Position numbers and translations under genes: made by a program | The notes under the pieces: generated by a model | The model's database searches: none | What the model was told of the DNA's origin: nothing | The model's input: only the letters and a program-made list of their open reading frames with translations | Assembly: GCA_026003235.1 (NCBI GenBank) | Contig: BPGW01000009.1 | Coordinates: 43,437-107,436 of the forward strand | DNA length: 64,000 nt | Direction: 5' to 3' | Source: Bacteroidia bacterium | GTDB taxonomy: Bacteria; Bacteroidota; Bacteroidia; SpSt-205 | Part shown: one piece after another, positions 9,191 through 18,627 of the stretch | How the letters are laid out: each line of letters begins with the position of its first letter | Position numbering within the stretch: position 1 is the stretch's first letter

Positions 9191-9195
9191 CAGGG

Positions 9196-11742
9196 ATGAC
9201 GAGAAAGTGGCTCGCTACCGCACTCTTCGCTGCGGTCGTATGGGCACAGCAGTATTATCCCTTCGCCATGGGGCCCTCAGCCGGCGTACTCAACGCCCAG
9301 ATCAACCCGGCCCTCATCGCCGATAGCCGCTACCGGTTTGACCTGCTTTTTTTGGGCACCAGCCTCAACCTCACCAACAACTACGTGGGAGTTCGCTCCG
9401 AGCTGTGGCGCGACCTCATTAGAGGAGAGCTCAACGACACCGCGGACTTTCGCCGCTACTACCTGGAAGACGACTACCAAAACCCCTCCCTCAAACAGGT
9501 GCGCTTTGAGCAGCAAGTGCTCTTGCCCAGCTTTCTGCTGACATTGGGACGGCGTTCAGCCCTGGCCTTCAACCTGCGTATGCGCACCCGCTTCAGCCTC
9601 AACAACATAGACCACCGCTTGGCCAAACTGGCCTACGAAGAGCTCAAATACCCTCCCTACTGGAACTCCTGGATCGAAGGCGGCGATTTGAGTTTTCAGT
9701 ACGCCACTTACTACGATGTAGCCCTCAGTTATGCTCGGGTGCTGCTCAACACAGGCCAGCACGTCCTCAAAGCCGGCCTTACCCTCAAGTACTTGCACGG
9801 CGTGTATGGTGCTTATTTCTATGTAGATAAGTTTCGGTTCCGCTACCAGTTCTACAACGACGACACCTTAGCTATAGAGCCTGGCTCCCGATTTTACTGG
9901 GGGCACTCCGCCAATGTAGACTACAACCTCTACCAGAAAATCGTAGAACGGCCTTTTGACGATCAGACGCGCTTTTCATTGGGAGGGGATATTGGGGTGG
10001 TGTACGAGTTTCGGCCTCGCTACGACCGCTACCTCTATGATATGGATGGGGAAGTGGGCCTGGAGCGGCGCGATCGGGACCGGTACACGCTTCGGATAGG
10101 CGCAGCCGTACAGGACATCCGTTCGCGCATGCGCTTTGCCAAAGGCCCCCTCAGCAACCAGATAGAAATCACTCCCAACAACCTGGCTGCCGCCGTACAT
10201 GAATGGAACCTGCGCCCAGTCAAGTTTAGTTCTATCCGGGACTTCAACGATACGCTGCGCCAGCGCTTCGGGATTGCGGACTCAAACCCTAACTTCATCC
10301 TGCAAATGCCGACCCTGTTGAATGTGCAGCTGGACTGGCACATTGCAGGGCCGCTTTACCTCGGAGGGATGGGCACCTTTCCTTTCGGCAAAAAAGTGGA
10401 AACCCTCCGCATGCCCCGCATTTACACGATTTACCCCCGCATAGAGACGCCGTATTTCACCTTGGGCGTTCCCTTCACGGTCAATGATCTGGGTGAAAGG
10501 CTCTGGGGCGCTGCACTCAAGTTAGGCCCTATCGTGATAGGGACGAACAGCCTGGGGTGGATCCTGGGCGGGCGCACCACCCGTACGGTAGACTTTTACT
10601 TCCTCTTCAAGAGCGGCCTGCCGTATCGGCCCCCCCGCGATCGGGACAAGGACGGCGTGTCAGACAAAAAAGACCTGTGTTCCTCCACCCCGGGGGTATG
10701 GGCCTTCCAGGGTTGTCCCGATTCGGACGGCGATCACATCCCTGACAAAGACGACCTGTGTCCTCTGGACCCCGGCGTGCCGAAGTTCCAAGGCTGCCCA
10801 GACACAGACGGCGATGACATCCCTGACAAGCAAGACACCTGCCCCACCGAAGGTGGGTTAGCTGAGTTCCAAGGCTGCCCGGACGCCGACAAAGACGGCA
10901 TTCCCGACAAGGATGACGATTGCCCTCAAGAGGCGGGCCTTTCCCGATTCAAAGGATGCCCTGACCGAGACGAAGACGGGATCCCCGACAAAGACGACGC
11001 CTGCCCTACCGAGCGGGGCCTGCCAGCTTTCCAAGGATGCCCTGACTCCGACGGCGATGGGATAGAAGACAAAAAAGACGCTTGCCCGCAGCAGCCAGGC
11101 CTCCTGGCCTTCCAAGGGTGCCCAGACACGGACGGCGATGGCCTGCCTGACAAAGAAGACGCTTGCCCGCAGCAGCCGGGCCCTCAGGCCTTCCAGGGCT
11201 GCCCGGACACGGACGGCGATGGCCTGCCTGACAACCAAGACCGGTGCCCCGATAAACCCGGCCCGCAAGAAAACAAAGGTTGCCCCTACGCCGACCAAGA
11301 TGGCGACGGCGTGCCGGATAAAGAAGATGACTGCCCCTTCACGCCAGGGCTCAAAACCAACCGAGGCTGCCCGGAAATTCCAAAAGAGCAAAAACGCATC
11401 CTGGACCTGGCTTTCCGCAACCTGGAGTTTGAAACGGGCAAAGCTATCATTCGCGAAAGGTCGCTCCCTTACCTGGACACCCTCGCTCAGCTTCTGATAG
11501 ACAACCCCACCTACAAGCTCAAAATCTCTGGTCACACCGACAACCAAGGCGGCCTGGAGTACAACATGAAACTCTCTAAGGCCCGCTCCGAAGCGGTGCG
11601 CAACTACCTCGTCTCCAGAGGGGTTTCGGCCGATCGCTTCATCGTGGAGTACTTTGGGCCGCTGCGGCCTATTGCGTCCAACGCTACCCCTCAAGGTCGC
11701 GCCAGAAATCGCCGGGTGGAGATGAAGGTGGTCTTTGAGTAG
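9196..11742 (+). CDS. DUF5723-type outer-membrane barrel with TSP3 repeats and OmpA domain
   Basis: 848 residues. A signal peptide (MTRKWLATALFAAVVWAQQ) leads into about 450 residues of alternating strands that begin like DUF5723 proteins (PSAGVLNAQINPAL) and should form a beta-barrel. Nine 27-residue calcium-binding thrombospondin type 3 repeats follow (about residues 482-726). The last 120 residues are an OmpA peptidoglycan-binding domain with LEFETGKAIIR, ISGHTDNQGG and RARNRRVEM. The protein should anchor the outer membrane to the cell wall through a rigid Ca2+ stalk. It is monocistronic: its own promoter is directly upstream and a hairpin terminator follows 25 nt after the stop. Confidence 0.92.
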   Translation: MTRKWLATALFAAVVWAQQYYPFAMGPSAGVLNAQINPALIADSRYRFDLLFLGTSLNLTNNYVGVRSELWRDLIRGELNDTADFRRYYLEDDYQNPSLKQVRFEQQVLLPSFLLTLGRRSALAFNLRMRTRFSLNNIDHRLAKLAYEELKYPPYWNSWIEGGDLSFQYATYYDVALSYARVLLNTGQHVLKAGLTLKYLHGVYGAYFYVDKFRFRYQFYNDDTLAIEPGSRFYWGHSANVDYNLYQKIVERPFDDQTRFSLGGDIGVVYEFRPRYDRYLYDMDGEVGLERRDRDRYTLRIGAAVQDIRSRMRFAKGPLSNQIEITPNNLAAAVHEWNLRPVKFSSIRDFNDTLRQRFGIADSNPNFILQMPTLLNVQLDWHIAGPLYLGGMGTFPFGKKVETLRMPRIYTIYPRIETPYFTLGVPFTVNDLGERLWGAALKLGPIVIGTNSLGWILGGRTTRTVDFYFLFKSGLPYRPPRDRDKDGVSDKKDLCSSTPGVWAFQGCPDSDGDHIPDKDDLCPLDPGVPKFQGCPDTDGDDIPDKQDTCPTEGGLAEFQGCPDADKDGIPDKDDDCPQEAGLSRFKGCPDRDEDGIPDKDDACPTERGLPAFQGCPDSDGDGIEDKKDACPQQPGLLAFQGCPDTDGDGLPDKEDACPQQPGPQAFQGCPDTDGDGLPDNQDRCPDKPGPQENKGCPYADQDGDGVPDKEDDCPFTPGLKTNRGCPEIPKEQKRILDLAFRNLEFETGKAIIRERSLPYLDTLAQLLIDNPTYKLKISGHTDNQGGLEYNMKLSKARSEAVRNYLVSRGVSADRFIVEYFGPLRPIASNATPQGRARNRRVEMKVVFE
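10641..11376 (+). repeat. Nine tandem 81-bp TSP3-coding repeats
   Basis: Nine 27-codon units, each with D-x-D-x-D-G-x-PD-K-x-D-x-C-P and ending GCPD. Two cysteines per unit are kept in every copy. Units six to eight are nearly identical at DNA level (GACGGCGATGGC blocks), which suggests recent unit duplication. Confidence 0.9.
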
Positions 11743-11766
11743 CAGGAAAGAACCCAACTCCTACCT

Positions 11767-11790
11767 GGGGCTACCTAAGTGGGTAGCCCC
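11767..11790 (+). terminator. Hairpin terminator of the OmpA gene
   Basis: GGGGCTACC (11767-11775) pairs perfectly with GGTAGCCCC (11782-11790) around a 6-nt loop. The following TATTTTTG supplies the U-rich tail and is at the same time the -7 element of the next gene. Confidence 0.8.
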
Positions 11791-11798
11791 TATTTTTG
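11791..11798 (+). promoter_or_regulatory. -7 element TATTTTTG of the aminotransferase gene
   Basis: Three nt before the ATG at 11802 and directly after the terminator stem. Confidence 0.7.
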
Positions 11799-11801
11799 TG
11801 C

Positions 11802-13037
11802 ATGGACCGGCGAACCTTTTTGGAAGCGGTAGCTGGGTTACTTGGCATGCCTTTCTCTCAGATAGCGCACTGGGAACATCCCAGCCCGCCTCCTGGCCCC
11901 ACCGATGAGGAGGACTTTTGGGCCTGGGTGCGGAGTGAATTTCCGCTGCACCCCTCCCTCCTGAACCTCAACAACGGCGGCGTCTCTCCGCACCCTCGGC
12001 CCGTCCTGGAAGCGCTCTTTCGGTTGGAACTGGCCGCCAACGAAGCCCCCGCTTACGTCATGTGGCGCCTCCAAGACCAAAAAGAACCCCTCCGACAGCG
12101 GCTGGCCGCCTTGTGCGGCGCCGACCCCGAAGAAATCGCCCTCGTGCGAAACTCCACCGAAGCCCTGGAGGCCGTCATCTTTGGCCTGGACCTCAGGCCC
12201 GGCGACGAAGTCGTGCTGGCCGAAAGCGACTACCCCAGCATGATCGCCGCCTGGAAACAGCGCGAAGCACGGGATGGCATTCGGCTCCGCTGGGTGCGCT
12301 TGCCCCTCCCCACCGACGACGAAGAAGCCCTCCTCCGCCCTTACCTGGAAGCCCTCACCCCCAAAACCCGCGTACTCCACCTGACCCACCTCATCAACTG
12401 GACCGGCCAAATCGTGCCCGTCCAGCGTCTCACCGCCGAAGCCCGCCAAAGAGGCATTTTCACTATCGTGGATGCGGCACACAGCTTTGCGCACGTAGCG
12501 GTAGATTTTCACGCCTGGGGGTGCGATGCCGCTGGGGTGAGCCTGCACAAGTGGTTGTGTGCGCCCTTCGGCACGGGCCTGCTGTACGTGCGCCGCGAGC
12601 GTATCGCCGAAATATGGCCGCTTTTTGCCGCGCCGGCTGACCGCCAACCTACCGACATCCGCAAGTTTGAACACTTAGGCACGCGCTCCATTCCCACCGA
12701 ACAGGCCATCGCTGCCGCGATAGACTTCCATGAGCAGATAGGACAGGCCCGCAAGACGGCCCGGCTTACGCAGCTGCGCCAATACTGGTTAGCGCAAGCC
12801 TTGACGCTGCCCCGCATCCGGAGCTTGACCCCCCAACGGTTAGCCGCAGGCCTGGCCACAATCGCCGTAGAGGGCTGGGAACCCTCCAAGCTCGCCGACT
12901 ACCTCTTAGAAAAACACCGTATCCTGGTCACCGCCATTGACTGGGCGGGCCTCAAAGGCATCCGCATCACACCGCACCTCTACACGCGCCTCGTCGACCT
13001 GGACCGCCTCCTGGAAGCCCTCAAAAAGCTGCCTTAG
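11802..13037 (+). CDS. Tat-exported class V aminotransferase (isopenicillin N epimerase-like)
   Basis: 411 residues. It opens with a twin-arginine signal (MDRRTFLEAVAGLLGM), so a cofactor-loaded enzyme is probably exported folded. The body is a fold-type I PLP enzyme: NNGGVSPHPRPV near residue 50, RNSTEAL, the cofactor aspartate in VDAAHSFAHV, and the Schiff-base lysine in SLHKWLCAPFGTG. This set matches the isopenicillin-N epimerase and cysteine-desulfurase-like group. The substrate is unknown. The 3' end overlaps the convergent SiaC-like gene by 17 nt. An in-frame TTG at 11796 is rejected because it lies inside the promoter element. Confidence 0.88.
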   Translation: MDRRTFLEAVAGLLGMPFSQIAHWEHPSPPPGPTDEEDFWAWVRSEFPLHPSLLNLNNGGVSPHPRPVLEALFRLELAANEAPAYVMWRLQDQKEPLRQRLAALCGADPEEIALVRNSTEALEAVIFGLDLRPGDEVVLAESDYPSMIAAWKQREARDGIRLRWVRLPLPTDDEEALLRPYLEALTPKTRVLHLTHLINWTGQIVPVQRLTAEARQRGIFTIVDAAHSFAHVAVDFHAWGCDAAGVSLHKWLCAPFGTGLLYVRRERIAEIWPLFAAPADRQPTDIRKFEHLGTRSIPTEQAIAAAIDFHEQIGQARKTARLTQLRQYWLAQALTLPRIRSLTPQRLAAGLATIAVEGWEPSKLADYLLEKHRILVTAIDWAGLKGIRITPHLYTRLVDLDRLLEALKKLP

Positions 13038-13413
13038 CTTCTCCGCTCTCCTCCCGCACACAGCAAGGAAGGCCGACAAGCTTACATATCTGACTCAAGA
13101 GCTCCACCGTGTCTTCGTTCCCTAAGCGCTTGCTCAAAACCAGCGTCACCCCGATCGGTAGCCCTTCACGGGCGATGGTGAGAAAAAGTTGGTAAAGAGC
13201 CTTCTGAGAGCCGCTATTCAAATAGAGCAAGCGCAACACCAGCTCAGTACCCGGCCGAATGTGGGATTTGTGCTTCACAAGCCAGTCCCCGACTTCTTTG
13301 TAAAAGAGCTGGGCATGTTGCATGTTGCTCATCCCGTCTATGCGCAGGAACCCCTGTTTCAAGTCAAAAACTACTATCGGGTGAGTGCTGGACCCCGGAA
13401 GGAACAACTGCAT
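13021..13413 (-). CDS. SiaC-like regulatory phosphoprotein (DUF1987)
   Basis: 130 residues with DUF1987 features: an N-terminal strand pair (FLRIDG), a helix with FYKEVGDWL, then a core strand with LLYLNSGSQKALYQL, where SiaC has FNTSS, and a C-terminal NEDTVE helix. In Pseudomonas, SiaC is phosphorylated by SiaB and dephosphorylated by the PP2C enzyme SiaA, and controls a diguanylate cyclase; the phospho-acceptor Thr lies in the NTSS loop. Here the loop reads LNSGS, so a serine would take the role. The reported partners are not adjacent, though a SpoIIE-type phosphatase lies at 35.7-37.3 kb. The N-terminal arginine-proline region is short. Function is inferred from family only. Confidence 0.75.
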   Translation of the reverse strand: MQLFLPGSSTHPIVVFDLKQGFLRIDGMSNMQHAQLFYKEVGDWLVKHKSHIRPGTELVLRLLYLNSGSQKALYQLFLTIAREGLPIGVTLVLSKRLGNEDTVELLSQICKLVGLPCCVREESGEAKAAF

Positions 13414-13418
13414 CCCTC

Positions 13419-13426
13419 CAAAGGTA
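13419..13426 (-). promoter_or_regulatory. -7 element TACCTTTG of the SiaC-like gene
   Basis: Five nt upstream of the ATG at 13413; the GAGGG between them could also act as a weak Shine-Dalgarno sequence. Confidence 0.7.
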
Positions 13427-13438
13427 GGACAAAGGGCC

Positions 13439-15280
13439 CTACTTTTTTGTAGGCAGGGAGGCCATTAGCTGCTGTACAACCCCTGGATCGGCTAAGGTGC
13501 TGGTATCGCCAAAGTCCGTCTCGCCGCGCACGAGCTTGCGCAAGATGCGGCGCATGATTTTGCCGGAGCGTGTTTTGGGCAGATCTGGCACGAAGTGGAT
13601 CACATCGGGTTTGGCGATGGGGCCGATGTGCTGGCGCACCGTCTCCCGAAGCTCAGCCTCAAGCGCCTCGCTCACAGGATAACCCGCTTTGAGCGTCACA
13701 AAAGCGTAGATGCCTTCGCCTTTGATAGGGTGGGGGTATCCAACGACGGCGGCTTCCGCCACGGCGGGATGCGCCACCAAGGCACTTTCTATTTCGGCGG
13801 TTCCCAGCCGGTGCCCGGACACATTGAGCACGTCATCCACCCGGCCCGTAATCCAGTAGTAGCCGTCCTCATCCCGCCGTGCCCCATCGCCCGTGAAGTA
13901 ATAGCCCGGATACGGACGGAAGTAAGTTTGGATGAAACGCTCGTGATCTCCCCAGAGGGTACGAGCTTGCCCTGGCCAACTTTTTTTCAGGACAAGCACG
14001 CCTTCGCCGGGGCCGGCGATCTCTTGACCGGAAGCGTCCAAGATAGCGGGCTCTATCCCCGGCAAAGGCAAGGTAGCCGAGCCTGGCTTGAGCGCAGTTT
14101 GGAAGGGCCGTGGGCTAATGAGAATGCCGCCTGTTTCGGTTTGCCACCAGGTATCCACGATGGGGCAGCGCCCTTCACCGACCACTTCGTAGTACCAGCG
14201 CCACGCCTCCGGGTTGATAGGCTCCCCCACACTGCCCAGGATACGGAGGGTCTTTCGGGAGGTGCGCTGAACCCACTGTTCTCCTTCCCGCATGAGGGCC
14301 CGAATCGCCGTAGGCGCCGTGTAAAAAATCGTCACCTTGTACCGATCCACCACTTCCCAGTAGCGAGCTGGGGTAGGGTAGAGGGGTACCCCCTCAAAAA
14401 GCACCACCGTAGCCCCCGCCGCCAAAGGACCATACACAAGATAGGTGTGACCCGTAATCCAGCCCACGTCAGCCGTGCAGAAGTACACATCCTCCGGCTT
14501 GTAGTCAAAGACTTCCAAAAAGGTGTGCAGGGCGTAGACCAAGTAACCGCCGGTGGTGTGGAGAAGGCCCTTGGGTTTGCCGGTGGAGCCGGAAGTGTAG
14601 AGGATGAAAAGCGGGGTTTCGGCTTCGTGGGGAGGGGCTTCTGAGAAAGGGCGGGCTTTCTCCCGCTCTTCGTGGTACCAGAGGTCACGGGGCGGGCTAA
14701 AGGGGATAGCGCCACCGGTTCTCCGCACGACGAGGACTTTTTCCACGGTAGGGGCTTGGGCTACGGCTTGGTCGGCCTGGGCTTTGAGGGGCAGGGTCTT
14801 ACCGCCTCGCCGGCCTTCATCGGCGCAAATCAGCAGCCGTGCGCCACTATCGCGCAGCCGCTCAGCCAGCGCTTGCGCGGAAAAACCCGCAAACACCACC
14901 GTATGAACGGCCCCTATGCGCGCGCAGGCCAACATCGCCACCACCGCTTCGGGGATCATAGGCAGGTAGATCGCTACCCTATCCCCCTTTTGGATGCCCA
15001 GCTTAGCAAGCACCCCTGCAAACGCCTGGACCTCCTCCAGCAGCGCCTTATAGGTGTACTGCCGGGGAGCTTCAGCGGGGTCATCCGGCTCCCAATACAG
15101 CGCTATGCGGTCCGGCGTGCGCGCAGCATGCCGATCCACGCAGTTGAAGGCGGGGTTAAGCTGGCCGTCGGCATACCACCGGATAAAGACCTCTTGATCC
15201 GAGAAGCGCCATTCTCCGGCCTGCGAGGGAAAGCGCACCCAGTCCAGCAAGCCCGCCCGACTAAGCCAAAAGTCCTGCAT
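13439..15280 (-). CDS. acs: Acetyl-CoA synthetase (AMP-forming)
   Basis: 613 residues of an ANL-superfamily acyl-CoA synthetase. The P-loop [11 protein letters not shown] lies near residue 230, followed by the acetyl-pocket segment [24 protein letters not shown], the hinge region [21 protein letters not shown], and the catalytic lysine in [10 protein letters not shown] near the C-terminus, which is the usual acetylation site in Acs. It activates acetate to acetyl-CoA with ATP. It is slightly shorter than typical Acs (about 650). The start is the second of two adjacent ATGs (15280), 4 nt after TATATTTG; the first (15283) is 1 nt from the element. The SiaC-like gene lies just downstream on the same strand with its own promoter. 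Confidence 0.95.
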   Translation of the reverse strand: MQDFWLSRAGLLDWVRFPSQAGEWRFSDQEVFIRWYADGQLNPAFNCVDRHAARTPDRIALYWEPDDPAEAPRQYTYKALLEEVQAFAGVLAKLGIQKGDRVAIYLPMIPEAVVAMLACARIGAVHTVVFAGFSAQALAERLRDSGARLLICADEGRRGGKTLPLKAQADQAVAQAPTVEKVLVVRRTGGAIPFSPPRDLWYHEEREKARPFSEAPPHEAETPLFILYTSGSTGKPKGLLHTTGGYLVYALHTFLEVFDYKPEDVYFCTADVGWITGHTYLVYGPLAAGATVVLFEGVPLYPTPARYWEVVDRYKVTIFYTAPTAIRALMREGEQWVQRTSRKTLRILGSVGEPINPEAWRWYYEVVGEGRCPIVDTWWQTETGGILISPRPFQTALKPGSATLPLPGIEPAILDASGQEIAGPGEGVLVLKKSWPGQARTLWGDHERFIQTYFRPYPGYYFTGDGARRDEDGYYWITGRVDDVLNVSGHRLGTAEIESALVAHPAVAEAAVVGYPHPIKGEGIYAFVTLKAGYPVSEALEAELRETVRQHIGPIAKPDVIHFVPDLPKTRSGKIMRRILRKLVRGETDFGDTSTLADPGVVQQLMASLPTKK

Positions 15281-15284
15281 CATG

Positions 15285-15292
15285 CAAATATA
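15285..15292 (-). promoter_or_regulatory. -7 element TATATTTG of acs
   Basis: Four nt before the preferred ATG at 15280. The 190 bp between this site and the endonuclease remnant hold no gene that I can support. Confidence 0.7.
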
Positions 15293-15478
15293 AGCGCTCA
15301 TCGCCTCCGCTTGACGCCTCACAGGCCTTGTTATGAGCCTGCCGTGATTTAGTAGTCTCCTACCACACTGACCTATGGAGCCTTACCAGAAGGCTGATTT
15401 TACCAGCGCCTCCCGAAGCGCCCACACCTCTTCGTGGTCTGGGAAGCTCTGCTGTGGACTTAGGGGCACAGGTGGACT

Positions 15479-17088
<1,610 letters not shown>

Positions 17089-17175
17089 CTATAGCCAACC
17101 TACTTCTTCCCTTTTCGTAGGCCTTGAGGACCCAACGTCGCTTTGCCTCCCACTTTTTCGGAAACTATCCATCAT
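17089..17175 (-). CDS. 28-codon leader ORF ahead of the methyltransferase
   Basis: It starts at an ATG 4 nt after TATTTTTG and begins MMDSF, like the MMDMDS start of the WG-repeat protein, whose promoter block is copied here. It stops at 17089, 9 nt before the methyltransferase ATG. It may be the leftover start of a lost WG-like gene, or a leader whose translation feeds ribosomes to the methyltransferase. Nothing in the peptide itself points to a function. Confidence 0.4.
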   Translation of the reverse strand: MMDSFRKSGRQSDVGSSRPTKREEVGWL

Positions 17176-17285
17176 GCAGCAAAAATACAGCCCTTTCGCT
17201 CTCCTCCCGCTAAAGTCGGTCGGGAAGGTTATTCAGCAGGGAAAAACCCGGAGTAGGGTAGGGCGGGGGCTCTATGCCTTCTCGG
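17170..17285 (-). repeat. Duplicated promoter block, copy 1
   Basis: About 115 bp that match 18492-18605 at roughly four bases in five. Both copies contain the ATGATGGAT start, the -7 element TATTTTTG, an identical 24-bp block (17205-17228 here, including CCCGCTAAAGTCGGTCGG on the + strand), and a C-rich upstream part. It stands in front of the leader ORF and methyltransferase. Confidence 0.8.
17180..17187 (-). promoter_or_regulatory. -7 element TATTTTTG ahead of the methyltransferase operon
   Basis: Four nt upstream of the leader ORF ATG at 17175. This is the only -7-like site between the methyltransferase and the WG-repeat gene. Confidence 0.6.
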
Positions 17286-17639
17286 CATGGGCCTCCTCTT
17301 GAGGGCCCGCAGCAAGAGAAAGAGTAGACGACAGGAAAAACCCACCCTCCCACCAAGCTCCGGCAGAAAGGAGCTTAGCGCGCCCACCGCAGGGTCCTCA
17401 GGGCAGAAAAGGTAGCGTTCCACAAAGGAAGAGAAAGCCAGCCCTCGCAACGCTACCACGAGACTAAACCTCTTCAGAGCTCAAGGAAAAGCAGCGGGCA
17501 CGCCCCACAAGCCATATCAAAAAACAGCCGGTCTAATAAGGAGAAGTAGGGTAGAGCTCCTGACAAGCGGGGAAAAGTTTAGCTGCGCACTTGAGCTGAA
17601 CCTGGTAGGGATTAGAGGCATCCCCCTCTTGCCTCACCT

Positions 17640-18425
17640 TCACAGCCCAAACTCCCGGCCCTCTTTGTCCACATAACCCCACTTCCCATCGCGCTTTACC
17701 ACTGCCTTACCTCGCCGAAAATTCCACACCTCCTCATAGATGCACGGCACCACCTCCTGGCCCTCCTCATCTACAAAGCCCCACTTCCCTTCGCGTTGCA
17801 CCGCCGCCATGCCTCCCCCAAAATCCCGCACCTTCTCATACCTGCACGGCACTACTTCCTCGCCTTGCCTATCCACATAACCCCACTTCCCTTCGCGCTT
17901 CACCACCGCCTTACCTTCTTCAAAATCCCGCACCTCTTCGTACCTGCACGGCACTACCTCCCGGCCTTCCTCATCTACAAAGCCCCACTTCCCCGCTCGC
18001 TGCACCGCCGCCCTATACTCCTTAAAATCCCACACTTCCTCATACCTGCACGGCACTACTTCGTCGCCCTCCCAATCCACAAAACCCCACCTCCCTTCGT
18101 ACTGCACCGCAGCCTTACCTCCCTCAAAATCCCGTACTTTCTCATACCTGCACGGTACCACCTCAGCGCCTTCCTTATTTACAAAGCCCCATTTCCCTTC
18201 CCGCTTCACCGCTGCCTTACCCCCCGAAAAATCCCGAACGTCCTCATACCTGCACGGCACCACTTCGTCGCCCTCCCAATCTACAAAACCCCACTTCCCT
18301 CCACGCTGCACCGCAGCCTTACCCTCCCAAAAATCTCCCACCTCCTCGTACCTACAGGGCACCACCTCAGCGCCTTCCTCATCTACAAAACCCCATTTCC
18401 TTTCTCGCTTCACCGCCGCCATAAA
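17640..18425 (-). repeat. Eight tandem 102-bp repeats encoding WG units
   Basis: Units recur every 102 bp, easiest to see as the CCCCACTTCCC core on the + strand. Copies are around 80-90 percent alike by eye. The array is in frame and uninterrupted. Confidence 0.85.
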
Positions 18426-18497
18426 TACATAAGGATTAACCTCATGAAAATCCCGAACCGCCTCATATTTCTCAAGCAGGCTATCCATATCCATCAT
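17640..18497 (-). CDS. WG-repeat protein, eight 34-residue repeats
   Basis: 285 residues. After a 30-residue head, eight near-identical repeats of 34 residues fill the protein, each with the WG-repeat core GKWGFVD, an acidic stretch, then EVVPCRYEEV and DF..GKAAV. Seven of the eight keep the Pro-Cys pair; the last is cut short. No signal peptide or membrane segment is visible. WG repeats form beta-sheet blades of unclear role and occur in secreted or envelope proteins of many bacteria. The repeats differ by only a few residues, so the array is young or is being homogenised. The ATG at 18497 (4 nt after TATTTTTG) is preferred; a second ATG follows at once. Confidence 0.85.
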   Translation of the reverse strand: MMDMDSLLEKYEAVRDFHEVNPYVFMAAVKRERKWGFVDEEGAEVVPCRYEEVGDFWEGKAAVQRGGKWGFVDWEGDEVVPCRYEDVRDFSGGKAAVKREGKWGFVNKEGAEVVPCRYEKVRDFEGGKAAVQYEGRWGFVDWEGDEVVPCRYEEVWDFKEYRAAVQRAGKWGFVDEEGREVVPCRYEEVRDFEEGKAVVKREGKWGYVDRQGEEVVPCRYEKVRDFGGGMAAVQREGKWGFVDEEGQEVVPCIYEEVWNFRRGKAVVKRDGKWGYVDKEGREFGL

Positions 18498-18605
18498 GCA
18501 GCAAAAATACACTCTCTCCTTTCTCCTCCCGCTAAAGTCGGTCGGGAAGGCGTATTCAGCAGGAAAAAAACCTGGGGTAGGGGAGGGGGCTACTGTGCCT
18601 GTTGG
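18492..18605 (-). repeat. Duplicated promoter block, copy 2
   Basis: Partner of 17170-17285. It drives the WG-repeat gene. Its upstream edge runs into the promoter of the divergent T9SS gene at 18616. Confidence 0.8.
18502..18509 (-). promoter_or_regulatory. -7 element TATTTTTG of the WG-repeat gene
   Basis: Four nt (CTGC) upstream of the ATG at 18497, the same geometry as the copy at 17180-17187. Confidence 0.7.
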
Positions 18606-18615
18606 GCTTAAGAGT

Positions 18616-18623
18616 TATCTTTG
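18616..18623 (+). promoter_or_regulatory. -7 element TATCTTTG of the large T9SS gene
   Basis: Four nt before the ATG at 18628. It excludes the upstream 44 codons of the open frame, which lie in the divergent promoter block. Confidence 0.75.
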
Positions 18624-18627
18624 GCCT

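Noticed and set aside
10858..11757. A repetitive 299-codon frame opposite the TSP3 repeats
   Set aside because: Periodicity comes from the 81-bp TSP3 units on the coding strand.
13595..14644. A 349-codon + strand frame antisense to acs
   Set aside because: Shadow of the acetyl-CoA synthetase, with no start signal.
15375..15398. Small hairpin AGCCTT/AAGGCT after the endonuclease remnant as a terminator
   Set aside because: Six base pairs with no T tract on the transcribed strand; too weak to call.
17229..17459. A 76-codon frame in the intergenic block before the WG-repeat gene
   Set aside because: No start context, no recognisable motif, and it overlaps the duplicated promoter block.
17640..18425. 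Regular direct repeats that might be a CRISPR array
   Set aside because: There are no spacers: the whole 102-bp unit is repeated and is coding in one frame. No cas genes are near. The same holds for the 81-bp repeats at 10641-11376.
17796..18611. A repetitive 271-codon + strand frame opposite the WG repeats
   Set aside because: Mirror of the 102-bp WG units; no promoter, no signal, His/Pro-rich composition.
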